The notes under the pieces: model-generated | Database searches by the model: none | The model's input: only the letters and a program-made list of their open reading frames with translations | What the model was told of the DNA's origin: nothing | NCBI GenBank assembly: GCA_004431415.1 | Contig: QPMI01000186.1 | Coordinates: 1-64,000 of the forward strand | DNA from: Cyanophora paradoxa | Taxonomy: Eukaryota > Glaucocystophyceae > Cyanophorales > Cyanophoraceae | Length of the DNA: 64,000 bases | Reading direction: 5' to 3' | Made by a program: the position numbers and the translations under genes | Shown: in pieces, positions 23,307-40,274 of the stretch | How positions within the stretch are numbered: position 1 is the first letter of the stretch | How the letters are laid out: every line of letters begins with the position of its first letter

Positions 23307-23777
23307 GCCCCCGGGCCCCGCACTTTTTTATGTACAGGATGATTTCATTCTCCTCTTCTCTGATTTGTGCCAGCCGCGAATCACGTCGAACCGTATAATG
23401 TTGCCGAAACGTTTTATGTCCCAGATCGTATTAGCAGGAGTAGGATCGACTGTAGATACATGTGATTCACTCTGCAAACTCCGATGTGTTTGTGATTAGC
23501 CTAGTAGAGCTGCTAGTGATGGTATGGAGTTCCAGAAGAATTGGATTACTCTGAAGTAGTGATATGAGTTTTTTTAGAGCCGTAGATATTGTAGCATGCG
23601 AAGCATCAATCGCTGTAGTGACTTTCTCTTTCGAACAAGAAACGAACTCCCGAATTCAGCAGCAGAGAATGTCCGATCGTGTGTATTTTTCACTGTTTCA
23701 AACAAGTACTGAGGTCTCATCCGCGCGAGCGCCGCACACGCGCACGCATCGCGATCGGGCCGGGCGCGCGAGCCGCG
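23307..23777. other. Convergent intergenic region (shared 3' flanks)
   Basis: AT-richer 470 bp between the stop codons of the coiled-coil and ACT-domain genes; probably both 3' UTRs. Nothing else recognised. Confidence 0.6.
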
Positions 23778-25590
23778 TCACTTGGAGGCCGCCTTCTTCC
23801 TCTGGATCGCGCGGTACTCCTGCGGGGGCCCGGGGCCGGGCGCCCTCGGTCAAGAGAGGGGCGGCCGCGCAGCGGCAGCGTGCCGGGGGCTGACCAGCCT
23901 GCGGAGGATGCGCTTGAGGACGCCGGCGACGGCCTCGCGCTGCTCGGGCCCCAGCCGCCTGCCCCGGCCCCGCCCCGTCGGCCACCAGCGCACCCGCCGC
24001 GCCCCGCCGCGCCCCGCCGCGCCGCGCACCCGCCGTCGGGGCCCGAAACCACGATCCTGTCGTGCACGTTGCCGTCCCAGTCCGTCCTGCGCCGCGGCCT
24101 CAGGCCCGCCCGAGGAGCGCGGCGGGAGCGGGGTGGCGCACGAGATCTCGGCCTGGCGGGGAAGGGGGGACGGGGTGAGGGGCGCCGGGGGCGCGAGCTG
24201 AGACGGGGAGGGAGGGGGGTGGGGGGGGGAAGGGGGGGGGGGTGGGCACGGAGAGGACGGAGACGTCGGCCTCCTTGAGGGCGGAGGTGACCTGCGGGGG
24301 GAGCGTGAGGGGCGCCGGAGAGCGGAAGCCGGCGGGGCGCGCCTCGAAGGCGAGGTAGGCCTGGTCCTTGCACTTGATCTCGACGAGGCCTGCGCCGCGC
24401 CGCTCGGCGGGGGCGGGGGCGAGGGGCGAGGCGCCGGGGCCGCGCACTGAGGCCGGGCTCCTCGGGGTGGTCCCCGACGGTGACGAGGGAGCCGGCGGGG
24501 TCCGGCACCCCCGCCAGCTGCTCCTCCGAGACGTCGCCCCCCTCCCCCAGCTCCCCGTGCGCTGCCCGCCCCGCGCCCCCCGTCGGCCCCGCACCGCCTC
24601 CCGCCTCCCGGGCGGGCCCCGCGCGCACCCGGCGTGTACTGCTTGTCGTTCCGCACCACGGAGAGGAGCGCGTCTGCTCGGCCCCTGTCACCGAGCGCCG
24701 GCCGGCGGGGGGCATTTCTTTCGGAGGCGCCGACGCACCGAAAAGGCGCTGTACCCCGTCCCCGGCGATGTTGAAGGGGGAGCAATCGCCGAAGCGAACG
24801 TAAAAGTTGTCGTGGACGGCGTGGAACTGTGCGGGAGCCCCGGTGAGAGGGGCACACTGGGGCGGGGAGGCGGGAACGGCACCTGGCTGTCCGTCTTGAT
24901 GTGCGCGTGGAAGAGCTGAGGGGCGCGATCAGCGGCGGGGTCAGTGGCAGTACCCGCTGCAGGCGGCGCACTGCAGGGGGCGCCGTCAGCTGGGCCCGAC
25001 TTGGAGATCAGAGAAGCGGAGCAGATGCGCGCACCCGGGTACTGGAAGTCGTGAAGAGTGCCTAGGATGTCAGCGAGGAGCCCGGGCCGGTCCTGGCCGC
25101 GCGCGCGGATGACGAACCTGGCGGGGCCGAGGTGAGAAGGGCGGCGAGGGGCAGTGGGAGGCTCGGGCGGGGCGGACATGTGGCCGTGCCCGCGGACGCG
25201 GCGCTCGACGATTTGGAGGGAGACGCCGGCCTCGTCGTGCGCCTCGTGCAGCGTGACGTCGTCCGGCCTGCGCGCCGCCGCGTCCCGTGAGCGCCCCCCG
25301 CACTTGCGTCCACTTGCGTACGACCGCACTTGCGTTCGCGGAAGCTCCTGAGGTCGTCCACCGGCGGCGGCGTCGGCTTGCGCTCGAACGGGGGCGGCAC
25401 GTTGGGGCGCAGCGGCGAGGACGGGGGCGGGATGATGGGGCTCGAGTTGTCGCGGAGTGAGGCGCGTGCGGCGATTGGGTCCGCGGACGGGCCCGGCGCT
25501 CGGCGGAGGACGAGCCGGGACGACGGGACGAACGACGACGTCAGCTGCACGCTAGATGATGCCTGCGAGCGGAGAACGACGTCAGCTGCA
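23778..25590 (-). CDS. ACT-domain protein (multi-exon)
   Basis: Reads right to left. A Pro-rich N-terminal exon (25550-25345) is followed by DVTLHEAHDEAGVSLQIVER, then a clear ACT core VIRARGQDRPGLLADILGTL with FQYPGA and the closing strand QLFHAHIKTDSQ. Further exons encode FHAVHDNFYVRFGDCSPF, ALLSVVRNDKQYTP, VSEEQLAGVPDPAGSLVTVG, and a possible second ACT-like unit (LVEIKCKDQAYLAFEA, VTSALKEADVSVLS, AEISCATPLP). The end is EYRAIQRKKAASK with the stop at 23778-23780. ACT domains bind small ligands such as amino acids; without an enzymatic domain this resembles the ACT-repeat regulators of plants and algae. The first ATG is not seen in the N-terminal exon, which begins just after a TAG usable as acceptor, so an upstream exon is likely. 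Confidence 0.65.
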
Positions 25591-25598
25591 CGCTAGAT
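25535..25598 (+). repeat. 23-bp direct repeat at the 5' end of the ACT gene
   Basis: ACGACGTCAGCTGCACGCTA plus GAT occurs at 25535-25557 and again at 25576-25598 (41-bp spacing). It contains the palindromic CRE-like core TGACGTCA variant ACGTCAGCTG. It may be a small local duplication or a paired regulatory site. Confidence 0.8.
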
Positions 25599-26269
25599 AG
25601 TCCCTGCGTTCGACGTTGACACGGCGCGGTGCGGTGCGGCGAGAGCGGCCAATATGGACGTCTGTACTCGATTGTGGCAGAGAAGGCGGCGCACCCGCGC
25701 GTATCCTCGTGGACCGCGTTTGTGCTGGGCTTGAGGACGCTTCTCGCCAGCGCGGGCGCTGGCAGCGCTGGTCTGAACGACGCATCCGGCTGTAGGCAGC
25801 GAGGCCGGCTCCCCGAGGCCGGGAGCAAGAAGCGTCACCGCAAAGGCCGCGCTCCTCGTCATTGGAGCGGTTCACGCCGACTGCTATACAGGCTGTTCTA
25901 GGCGTTCTGAAAAACTGCAGATCACAGCTGCAAAGCGTGAGGTGTGACTTTTGACCCGTCGAGCTCGTCTTCCTCCGGGTTTTACCCCCCCTCGCCTTCA
26001 TCCCCCATCGCTCCGACCGCGATCCGGAGGAGCGCATCCGAGCGTTTCGACGCGGCCGCCCCGGATGCGATAGATCGGCTAGCACTGCTGCAGCTCGTTG
26101 ATGGGTTAGAGCTTCTCTGCTGCATGACCGATCATATTGGCCCCAAGAGCATCAGCTCTGAGTCCCCCAAGACCAACAACTCTGAGCTATCGTTGAAGCG
26201 TTTCATCTGATCGCTTACGTAGTGTCAAGGCTGCCAGAGCGCACTAGCTTGCACGTAAGGACCAAGGGG
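25599..26269. other. Divergent intergenic region between ACT gene and kinase block
   Basis: About 670 bp. A plus-strand Ser-rich open stretch (25944-26210; DPSSSSSSGFYPPSPSS, ending NNSELSLKRFI) could be an unannotated small exon, but it lacks an ATG near its start and a visible splice partner. Confidence 0.4.
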
Positions 26270-32352
<6,083 letters not shown>

Positions 32353-32373
<21 letters not shown>

Positions 32374-32404
32374 TCACGACGCTGACCCTCCAGACCCCGT
32401 GATC
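32353..32404 (+). repeat. Short tandem repeat at the kinase stop codon
   Basis: CTGACCCTCCAGACTCCGTG + ATCA at 32353-32376 is repeated at 32381-32404 with one change (ACCCCGTG). The first copy encodes the last residues and the stop codon. Confidence 0.85.
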
Positions 32405-33179
32405 ATTTCGCGGCGCCGGCCGCGGCCGGCGCGCATGCGCAGTCTCTCCGCGGCCAGCGCGCGGTCTCGGCCGTCGACGTCTCGCCGCGGCCGGCGCGCC
32501 GGAACGAGGGCGACGGATAAGAGATACAGCTGGCCCCGAGTTGGGACGCTTCAATCATAAAGTGCAATGCACACGCGCGTCGACGTCACCATCCACATAT
32601 GCATTTAGACTGAACTCCGCGCGCTGACCTCTGTACTTCGAGAAACATGCATATATCCGCAGAACCAGTCTTGGGCCCTTTTATACAAGCTATATATCCC
32701 CAGATCTAGAGGGGATCTCGTCCTTGAGCTCGATCTTGGTTAGAGGGGATCCTGGACTCCCGGGACTCGAGCGCTAGCGCTAGCTGCATCACAAGATAAG
32801 ATAATCAGGCTGCATCCGCCCAGCGCCAAGGCCAATGCCGGGGCGCCGGCGCCAGCGATAAAGCCGCTGAGCTAGCGCCGGCGCCGGGTTAAGCCTCAAG
32901 GAGCTCACTCGACGCCGTACCCCCAGCACAAGTGTCCAAGTCTGTCAAAAGACCCTCACAATTCTCGCAAAGGACCGTAATTATAAAGTCGAAGATTTCA
33001 AAGCCGCTGGCGCTATAGCTAAGACGCGACTCGACCAACAGCGCGAACCCTGCAGCTGCAAAGTGGCGGCGAGCGACGCGCACCCTTGCGTCCGGAGGGT
33101 CCTGTTTTTGAATCTGAGCGCCGCTGTAGGCGCTAGGGAGCCCCGGCTCGGTGCGAGGCGCGCTCCGGCGCTCCGCTCG
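32374..33179. other. Intergenic, upstream of APC11
   Basis: 800 bp without a supported gene. It has many 6-bp palindromes (GCTAGC, GAGCTC, AGATCT) and a low-GC part around 32600-32760 with ATATAT-type sequence. Confidence 0.5.
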
Positions 33180-33573
33180 ATGAAGGTCAAGATCGTCAAG
33201 TGCGCCTCGCCGCTGCCCGGCGTTGGAACTAGGCCCTGCACGCTGCAGCGTGAGCGTGCTGAGCGCAGGTGGCACGCGGTGGCCTCCTGGACATGGAACG
33301 TGGACGATGAGGCCTGCGGCATTTGCCGCAACGCGTACGACGGGTGCTGTCCGGACTGTAAGACGCCCGGCGACGACTGCCCTCTCAGTACGAAGCCCTG
33401 CGCGCGCCGCGCCGACCCACCCTCACTCTCCTGGCGCGTCGTGCGCAGTCTGGGGCGAGTGCCGGCACGCGTTCCACCTCCACTGCATCCTCAAGTGGGT
33501 GAACAGCCAGCAGGAGGGCAAGCAGCACTGCCCCATGTGCAGGAGAGACTGGAAGTTCCGCTCGTCGGACTAG
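33180..33573 (+). CDS. APC11: Anaphase-promoting complex subunit 11 (RING-H2 E3 subunit)
   Basis: Three exons, 33180-33199, 33269-33387 and 33449-33573, join in frame with GT-AG introns (33200-33268, 33388-33448) and give about 87 residues, the usual APC11 length. It starts MKVKIVKW and continues WTWNVDDEACGICRNAYDGC, CPDCKTPGDDCPL, IWGECRHAFHLHCILKWVN and CPMCRRDWKF. All zinc ligands of the RING-H2 finger typical for the family are visible (CGIC, CCPDC, C-x-H-x-F-H-x-H-C, CPMC). APC11 with APC2 forms the catalytic core of the APC/C, which ubiquitinates cyclin B and securin. The first exon holds only 20 bases. Stop TAG 33571-33573. Confidence 0.95.
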
Positions 33574-34133
33574 GCGGCTGTAGGCCGAGGTAGGGGCTAG
33601 GTAGTAGGGCAGGCTCACGATGGTTCTTCATGACGCCCCGCCGCCACACGCGGCGCCGCCTGCTGGGACTCGGGGGGCCCGGGGCCCGGGGGTTGCACCT
33701 TCACTGCAGCTACCAGCTGCCGGCTGCCGGCGGCTCAGCGGCTTGCGCACGCCGGGGCGCCCACGACGTCGACGTCGACGCAGCCCTCCAGGGCGCCGGC
33801 GAGTCCCGGGACTCCCGGCCCTGCCCGAACTTTTGTCTAGCTAGCTATAGCCTGTCCCTCGCGCGGCGCGTCGTTTCGTGTTGCATTGATCTTCTGCAAG
33901 TCAATATTTAGTACTAGCGAAAAGAGAGAATATGAAATACGACAAAAAAGACATAAAGCAAGCAATCACCAAGGTGTTGCCAAAATTTTCTATCTTGTGC
34001 GGCTATGAGACTACTGAAACTGCCCTACCCCTTCTCGACCATATACGAACGGAAGAGCTGCTTGGGAAAAAGATAGCTTGCGCTGCAACTTCTTCTGAGG
34101 CTACTTCTGAGGGGAGCGGGGCTGGGGGCGGGG
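33574..34133. other. Intergenic region with an AT-rich segment and small ORF
   Basis: After APC11, a GC-rich part is followed by a segment (33890-34100) of strikingly lower GC. From ATG 33932 a plus-strand frame reads MKYDKKDIKQAITKVLPKFS, then ILCGYETTETALPLLDHIRT and EELLGKKIAC before entering low-complexity G-rich sequence. Lys/Ile/Thr-rich usage is unlike any neighbour. It could be a transferred or organelle-derived fragment or an unrecognised exon; no function is proposed. Confidence 0.35.
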
Positions 34134-35671
34134 CTAGGGGGTCGCGTGGCGCGCAGGGATCGCGAGTGGGAGAGAGACGGCGCTCGAGACGAAGGGCGGC
34201 TCGAACTGGGCGGTGCCTTGGCCCGGCCGGTAGTACGGCGCGCCCCGCCCCGGCGGAGGCCGAGGGGCCCCGCCCCGGGGCGGCCTCCCACCGGGGCCTC
34301 CGCCAGGGGGCGGGCGGCCGCCCGGGCCGGGGCGGGCCGGGGCGGGGACGTGGGGCGGGGCGCCGGGGCGGCCGACGGCGGCCCAGGCGCCGCGGAGCTT
34401 GGCGGCGAGGGCGGCGGCGGGCCCGTCGGGGTCGTCCTCCCCGTCGTCCTCGTCCTCGGGCGGCAGCAGCGGCCGCCGGCAGTTGATCACGTCCGGCGAG
34501 CCCGGCAGCTCCGTCGGCGTCGCCGCCCCCGAGTCCCCGCCCAGCGCCAGCGACTCGGCGGCCAGGCCGGGGCCGCGCCCGCACGCCGGCGACTCCGAGG
34601 CCCGCGGGGCGGCCGGCGGGAAGCTCGGCGTCCGCCGCCGCCCCCGCGACGCCGTCGCCGCCACGCGCGTCGGGCTGGAGAGGAGCGCGGGGCTCGGGAT
34701 GCCCTGCGCACGCGGGGCGCGGGTGAGGCGGCGGGGGCGCGGGGCGCGGGGGCGGGCGGCGTGGGGCGCGGGCACCGCCTCGTCGTCCCAGTGGAAGGAG
34801 CCCCTGAGGCTGCCGGCCGGGAGCGGCACGGCGGCGATCAGCGAATCCATCGAGGGCGACGAGGGTCCCAGGCCCGGCAGCGGCGAGAGCCCCGCCGCTG
34901 CCCCGCCCGCCCGTCGCCGGGGCGCAGCGCTGCGCGAACGCCGCCGCCGCGGCCATGACCGGCAGCGCCGGGGCCCACGGGAGCTCCTCCTGCGGCGCGG
35001 CCAGTGGGCGGCGCGGCGCGCGCAGGGAGCCCAGCGGGCGCACCAGGAAGACCGGGGTCGGCGCCGCCCGATGGATGGCCGCTCCGGCGCGGGAAGCGCG
35101 GGCCGGAGCCTCAGCGGCCGCGGGAGGCGCCTGCGCGGGGCCTGCAGCCGGCTCAGCGATCCCGGAGCGCCCTCGGCGACAAGGGCGGGGTCGCACGGCG
35201 ACGGGGGCGGCGGCGCTTGGAGAGGCGGCCTCGTGGGTCGGCGGCTCGCCTTGCGCGAAGGCCGGCGGCGACGAGAGGGGGCAGTTGGCGGGGAGGCTTG
35301 GGGGCACAGCCCCGCTGCGCGGGCGCGGGGCGCTCCCCGCGGCGGCCGCCTCGCCCCCGCGAAGCCGGTGACCTCGCCGTCGTCGCGCTGTGAGGCCGGG
35401 CTGCCCCGCTCCTGCGCGCCGGCTCAAACGACGAGGCGCGAGGGCGCGCGGCCGACGCGCGCACCGCGTGCGACTTGGGCGAGGATCCGGCGGACGACGC
35501 GGAGCCGCAGCCCGAGGCGGAGGCCGTGCCAGACGCGTCGCACAGCGGCGGCGGGCACTCTGAAGGCGCCGGCAGCGGCGATCGCGTGAGCGGGGCACGC
35601 GGCGGCGCGGGTTGCGCCGCTCGCACCGGCGCAGGTCGTGCCGGTACCGTCGGCCCTGCACTGGCAGACAT
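34134..35671 (-). CDS. Proline/serine/alanine-rich hypothetical protein (multi-exon)
   Basis: Minus-strand frames with coherent low-complexity composition: an upstream part (35671-35350) rich in Ser/Ala (CDASGTASASGCGSASSAGS), a middle part near 34950-35000 (ALPVMAAAAAFAQRC), and the exon ending at 34134 with SPLPGLGPSSPSMDSLIAAV, LRGSFHWDDEAVPAP, an acidic PPEDEDDGEDDPDG patch and a Gly/Pro-rich C-terminus. No domain is recognised and splice joins were not proven. G+C-rich antisense frames are equally long, so strand and extent rest on the acidic and hydrophobic patches only. Confidence 0.35.
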
Positions 35672-36530
35672 CCGCGCCGTTCCCGTTGGAGGACTGGCTC
35701 CGGTCCAGGTGCCCGCGCGCCTTCAAAGAGTGCCCGTCCTGGGCGATCCTGCGACAAGAAACAAGCAATCAACAGGAGGACGCGATGTCAAGGGCGTGGG
35801 CTCTGATCTGACCGACTTAGTTTCCGCGCAATATCTTCTGCGGAAGGCGTCCGCGAGGCTTGCCGGCTGAAGGACATCGCGCATGCTGCGCTTACTTCCT
35901 TATCGCCTGCCGGGCCTCGCGCTTCCCCAAACTCCTGGGCTGCGACGTCGATGCATGCCGTCGGTAACGTTTCGAAAAAAAGCCACATAATGCGGCTCGC
36001 AGGCTGCGCGGGGAGCGAGGCCGACTTACCAGCTGATGCATACATGCCCTGAGCAGAAGGGCACACGACGTCGTCAGGCCGATCGCCCATCCCTTGTGAG
36101 GTTCGACGCGCGTGGGCCGTCCGCACGGCAAACCCGGGTTCCGCGGACCAGGGCGAGTGTCACTACGAAAGAGATAGGCAAGATTAGGCACAAGACAGAT
36201 GGAAGCAAGGGACAGGGACCGCTGGCAGCGGCGAATTCTGAAGGTCTCGGAGACTCGCACCCTCGATCGCGCAGCTCGGGCGCTGGCCGGGCCTCCGGAT
36301 CCACACTCAGCATCCATAGAGCCGGAACAGCTGAAGACTACAAAGGCATGAATGCCCGAGCGGAACTGGCACGGAACTCGAGCAGTGCTGTGTGTGCGAC
36401 AGGGGGGCTGGGCGGAACAGCACGCGACGCCCGACCGACGCCCTACGGCGCTAGCTGGGCGTCCGTGTGGCAGAGACTTGACTGCCGCGGATCTTAGTTT
36501 GGGGGGGTATAGCCCAGTAGTAACTGCTTG
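35672..36530. other. Intergenic region upstream of the NEK kinase gene
   Basis: About 850 bp; no supported gene on either strand. Composition is intermediate, with no strong repeats before 36531. Confidence 0.5.
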
Positions 36531-36664
36531 CTTGGTCCCCTCAGTTCGCAGCTTCTGGGCGCTGCACTACCGGTGCGGACGAGCGAGCCGGAGCGCTCTT
36601 GGTTCCATCAGTTCGCAGCTTCTGGGCGCTGCGCTACCGGTGCGGACGAGCGAGCCGGAGCGCT
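36531..36664 (+). repeat. 67-bp tandem duplication just upstream of the NEK start codon
   Basis: CTTGGTCCC...GAGCGCT at 36531-36597 is repeated at 36598-36664 with three or four substitutions. The second copy ends 15 bp before the NEK ATG at 36680, so it lies in the promoter or 5' UTR. Confidence 0.9.
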
Positions 36665-36679
36665 CTAGCTTGCGTCTGG

Positions 36680-39600
36680 ATGGCGTACGAGTTGAAAGAC
36701 AAGATCGGGCACGGCGCCTTCGGCCAGGTGAGAGATGCGTGCGCGGGGGATGCTGCTAACTCGCTGACTTGCTGCATGCAGGTCTATCTAGCCCGGTCGC
36801 GTAAGGACCCCGCGCAGCTCTACGTTATAAAGAAGGTCCGCGCTCCTTCGATCTGTGTCTGTGACATGATGCGCTCTTCCGTGATGCGGTCCGAACGCGC
36901 CCATCCCTCCGCGCAGATTTGCCTAACGTGCGCCGCTCCCGGCCCCTCCGAGAACTCCCCACGCAGTGCTCACACACGCGCCGCAGTGGATTGAAGCCGG
37001 TAGACCAGTCAAATGGTCTGGCGTAGTGCCAGTGCCGTGCGCGCGTTGCCCCGACCGCCCGCGCAGCGTTCCGAGAGGCACAGCTGCTCTCTTCGCTCAA
37101 GCATCCAAACGTGAGTGCCAGTTGTCCTGCGCCGTGGAGCTGCATAGCTGCGGCGCTGTGCTCATGTCGACGCGACGCAGGTCTGCGGATGCGTCGACAG
37201 CTTCCTGGAGAAGGACGGCTCACAGGACTTCTTGTGCATAGTCATGGAGTACTGCGCGGGTAATACCTGCATCTCGCGTGATCCCGTGGGCGTGCCTCCC
37301 GGTGCGACGCCCGTGCGCAGGCGGCGACCTCCACACGGAGATCCGCAACAAGCGCGAGCGCAACGACCGCTTCTCGGAGGCTGAGATCATCGACTACTTG
37401 ATACAGATCCTCATGGCCCTCCAGTACATCCACGATCGCAAGATACTGCATCGCGATCTGAAGAGCAAGAACGTGCGCGGGGCGTGCTTCTGAGCTTCCG
37501 CCGCTTGGCTCTCTTGACCCCCCGTGCCCGCCCCGCAGCTGTTCCTCACCAAGGACAAGCGCGTTATAAAGGCGAGCCGGCTTGCCGCGTCGCGTCGCGC
37601 CGCCGCTCAGCGCGCCGCCAGATCGGGGACTTTGGAATCGCCCGAATCCTCGAGCACACGATGGACATGGCTGAGACGGCGGTCGGAACGCCGTACTACC
37701 TGAGCCCTGAGGTGTGCCAAAACAAGCCATACAACTACAAGAGCGACGTGTGGAGCGTCGGCTGCATCCTCCAGGCGCGCCACAGCCGCAAACGCAACCC
37801 CCGCCGAGCCCTCTCGGCCGCCCCATCGAGCGCCCCCCATTCCCCCCGCAGGAGCTCTGCTTCCTGAAGCACCCCTTTGACGCCACGAACATCTACGCCC
37901 TCTTGTACAAGGTGCTGCACCCTCGCCTCCGCCCTCTCGGCCCCCCCCCCCCCCCCCCCCCCCCCTGTCGTTTCGGCCGTTTCGCCCCGTTTCGCGCCCG
38001 TCGGTCACCCCGCGGCGGCTCGCCAGTCGGCCGCCCCGGGGATCTTTCTCTCCTCGAAAGAGGCGGGCAGAGCAAGCGCGTGCCGTACTCAGGGGCAGCC
38101 CCAGCGTGGGGCGGCCCCCCTTTTCTGGCCCGCACACTACAGCTAGCTGCCCCCCCTCCCCTCTCTGCCCCGAGGCCTGCGTGCCGTGGAGAGACTGCGG
38201 AGGCCGGCGCTGACGCGGGGGGCGGGGGCGCAGATCCTGCAGGACGAGGTGCCGCCGCTGCCCTCGACCTACTCGCGGGAGCTGCAGGAGCTCTCCAAGA
38301 ACATGCTCCAGCGGTGCGCGCGCCGGCCGGCCCCGGCCGGCCCCGAGCCGGCGGGCGGGGGTGCTGAGGGGGCGGGGGGCAGGAACCCGGAGCTGCGGCC
38401 GCGGGTGGCGGAGATCCTGGCCCTCCCCTTCATCACCACCCGCATCCCCTCCCTCATCGAGGTGCCCCCGGCCCGCCCGCGAGCTCCCCCCCCGGGGCCC
38501 GCCCGACGCCCGCCCCTCGCCGCCCAGTCCCTCAGCTCGGGCGCCGACGAGCTCGCGACGTCGCCCGCGCACGCGCCCTCGGAGCCCCCGCGGAGCGCCT
38601 CGTGAGTGGACCCGCCCGCCGGCTCGCCCGGGGCGGGCCGAGGGCCGGGGCGCAGGGGCGGGCAGGCGGAGCCGCTGGGGAGACGACGATGCGGAGGCCG
38701 CTGGGCCGGATGCGCGCGGCGCGCCCCGCGGCCGGGGCGAGGGCGGGGCGGGGCGGGGGCCCCCCGCGGCACTCGGCGGCGGCAGTGCTGGCGGCGCAGC
38801 TCGAGGGGCCCCGCCGCCCCGCGCCCCCGTGCCCATCTCCGACGACAGCGGCGACGACGAGGGGAGCATCCCCAGCGGCGACGACGACGACGGGAGCCCG
38901 CCGCACCGCCCCGCCGCCCCGCCGCCAGCGCCCCCGCCCCGGCCGGCGTGCCCCACTTCATCCGCAACGCGTGCGCCGCGCCGCGTCCCGAACACGCGAC
39001 CGGCGGCGCCCTCCGACGGTGCGCGTCGCGCAGGGGGGCGAACTCGGGGGGCAGCGGGGCGGGGCGGGTGCCGGCGGTGCCGCGGCCGCCCCCCGTGCGG
39101 AGCGCGCTGGAGAGCGACCCGCACTTCAAGCAGCGCGAGCAGAAGGACCTCCGCGACGTCCGCCGCACCCCTCCCCGCCCCCGCCCCCCGCCCCTCACCC
39201 GTCCCCGCCCTCCCAGGTCGCCGGCATCCTCAGGGAGTCCCTCCGCATAGAGACGGCGCGGCAGCCGGCGGCCCCGGCCCCGAGCTCGCCCTTGTCCCTC
39301 GGTGCGGCGGCCCTTCCCCCGCGCCTCCGCCTCGCGGGCGCGGAGGAAACGGGCGGGGCGGGGGCAGCGGAGCCCGAGGCGGGGAGGATCGACATGCGGG
39401 AGGCGTGGTCGAGGAAGGCCGCGCACCTGCGGGCCCAGTGCCAGGCCAAGCTCGGCCCCGACTTCCCCCGGGTGCCTACCCCGCTGAGCGTGCTCCTGCG
39501 GCGCCTGATCTTCACGGGGGTACACGCAGGTCTTCGACCTCCTCCAGAGCCGCCGCACCGCGCAGCTCAAGAAAAACCCCACCGACGACGACGCGGTACC

Positions 39601-39757
39601 CCTAGCCCGTGCCGCGGTATTCCCTGCTTTGGTGACGCTGTACCCCCCGCAGCTGATCCGGGAGCTGGACGCCATCTGTAGCGGGAACGAGGAGAAGCTT
39701 CACGCATGTAACCTCGTAGACCAGCTTATTCTCTGCCAGTGGCGTGCGAACTCTTAG
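36680..39757 (+). CDS. NEK (NIMA-related) Ser/Thr protein kinase (multi-exon)
   Basis: ATG 36680: exon 1 (to 36727) gives [16 protein letters not shown], exon 2 (36782-36835) [18 protein letters not shown]. Later exons give [102 protein letters not shown] and [27 protein letters not shown] and [18 protein letters not shown] identify the NEK family, which acts in mitosis and cilia. Two introns are GC-AG (37572-37621, 37775-37851). After the catalytic domain comes a long Pro/Ala/Asp-rich linker and a conserved-looking C-terminus ([57 protein letters not shown]). Stop TAG 39755-39757. One small exon between 36836 and 37060 is unresolved. Confidence 0.88.
37941..37965 (+). repeat. Poly(C) tract, 25 bp, in intron of NEK gene
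   Basis: Uninterrupted C run in the sense strand near the 5' end of the intron after LLYKVL. Confidence 0.9.
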
Positions 39758-39784
39758 CCGCTGGCCCAGTGGGCCCTTGCCTTT

Positions 39785-39960
39785 CATGTCACGCTGGACG
39801 AATGGCTGTGACGGAAACGCACATCGGCATCCCTGAAATCCTCGAAGTCGATCGTTGAAATCGAAGCGTGCCAGGAGGATCAGGTCAAGATCTCGGAAGC
39901 TTAAGGAGGCCCAGGTCTCGGAAAGAATCCCAGATACGGGGGTAAGAGCCTAGCCCTGGG
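39785..39960 (-). pseudogene. Duplicated fragment of the SR-protein gene
   Basis: This stretch resembles 41157-41345 of the neighbouring SR-protein gene (same orientation), including GGCTGTGACG, the block CATCCCTGAAATCCTCGAAG covering the 18-nt exon, CGTGCCAGG, TCAGGTCAAG and TCTCGGAAGGAGGCCCAG-like sequence. It is diverged and has no complete RRM. It sits directly after the NEK stop codon and probably forms part of that gene's 3' region. Confidence 0.7.
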
Positions 39961-40274
39961 AGCCTGGAGCAACCTGCGAAGCGTCCGACGCCGTGTGACG
40001 CGAGCTTCGAAATTCGGTCACGCTGACAACGCTCGCGCTCGCTCGCTAGGCCCTGAGGGCGACGCCCTCGTCGCTAGCGCCGCACGCAGGGTGACGCCCT
40101 TTTCCGCCAAGGCACCGATGCTCGCTCCCGAGCTGCGCATGCGCTCCTATGCGGAGTGTGTCTTATACTAGCATTGTTGGAGTCGGAATTTCACCGGGAG
40201 AGCCGTCGGGCCGGCGCACAACTCTCGCTGCCTAAATTGCAGATACAGCGCGCCGGGCCAAAGCGGCGGCGGGC
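39961..40274. other. Convergent intergenic region between NEK and SR-protein genes
   Basis: About 310 bp without a gene; short inverted motifs around GCGCTAGCGA near 40040-40080. Confidence 0.5.

Noticed and set aside
25944-26210. Ser-rich open stretch as an N-terminal exon of the kinase block
   Set aside because: It has its own stop at 26208-26210, no clear donor before it, and kinase block 1 already has an ATG at 26270; left as unexplained intergenic sequence.
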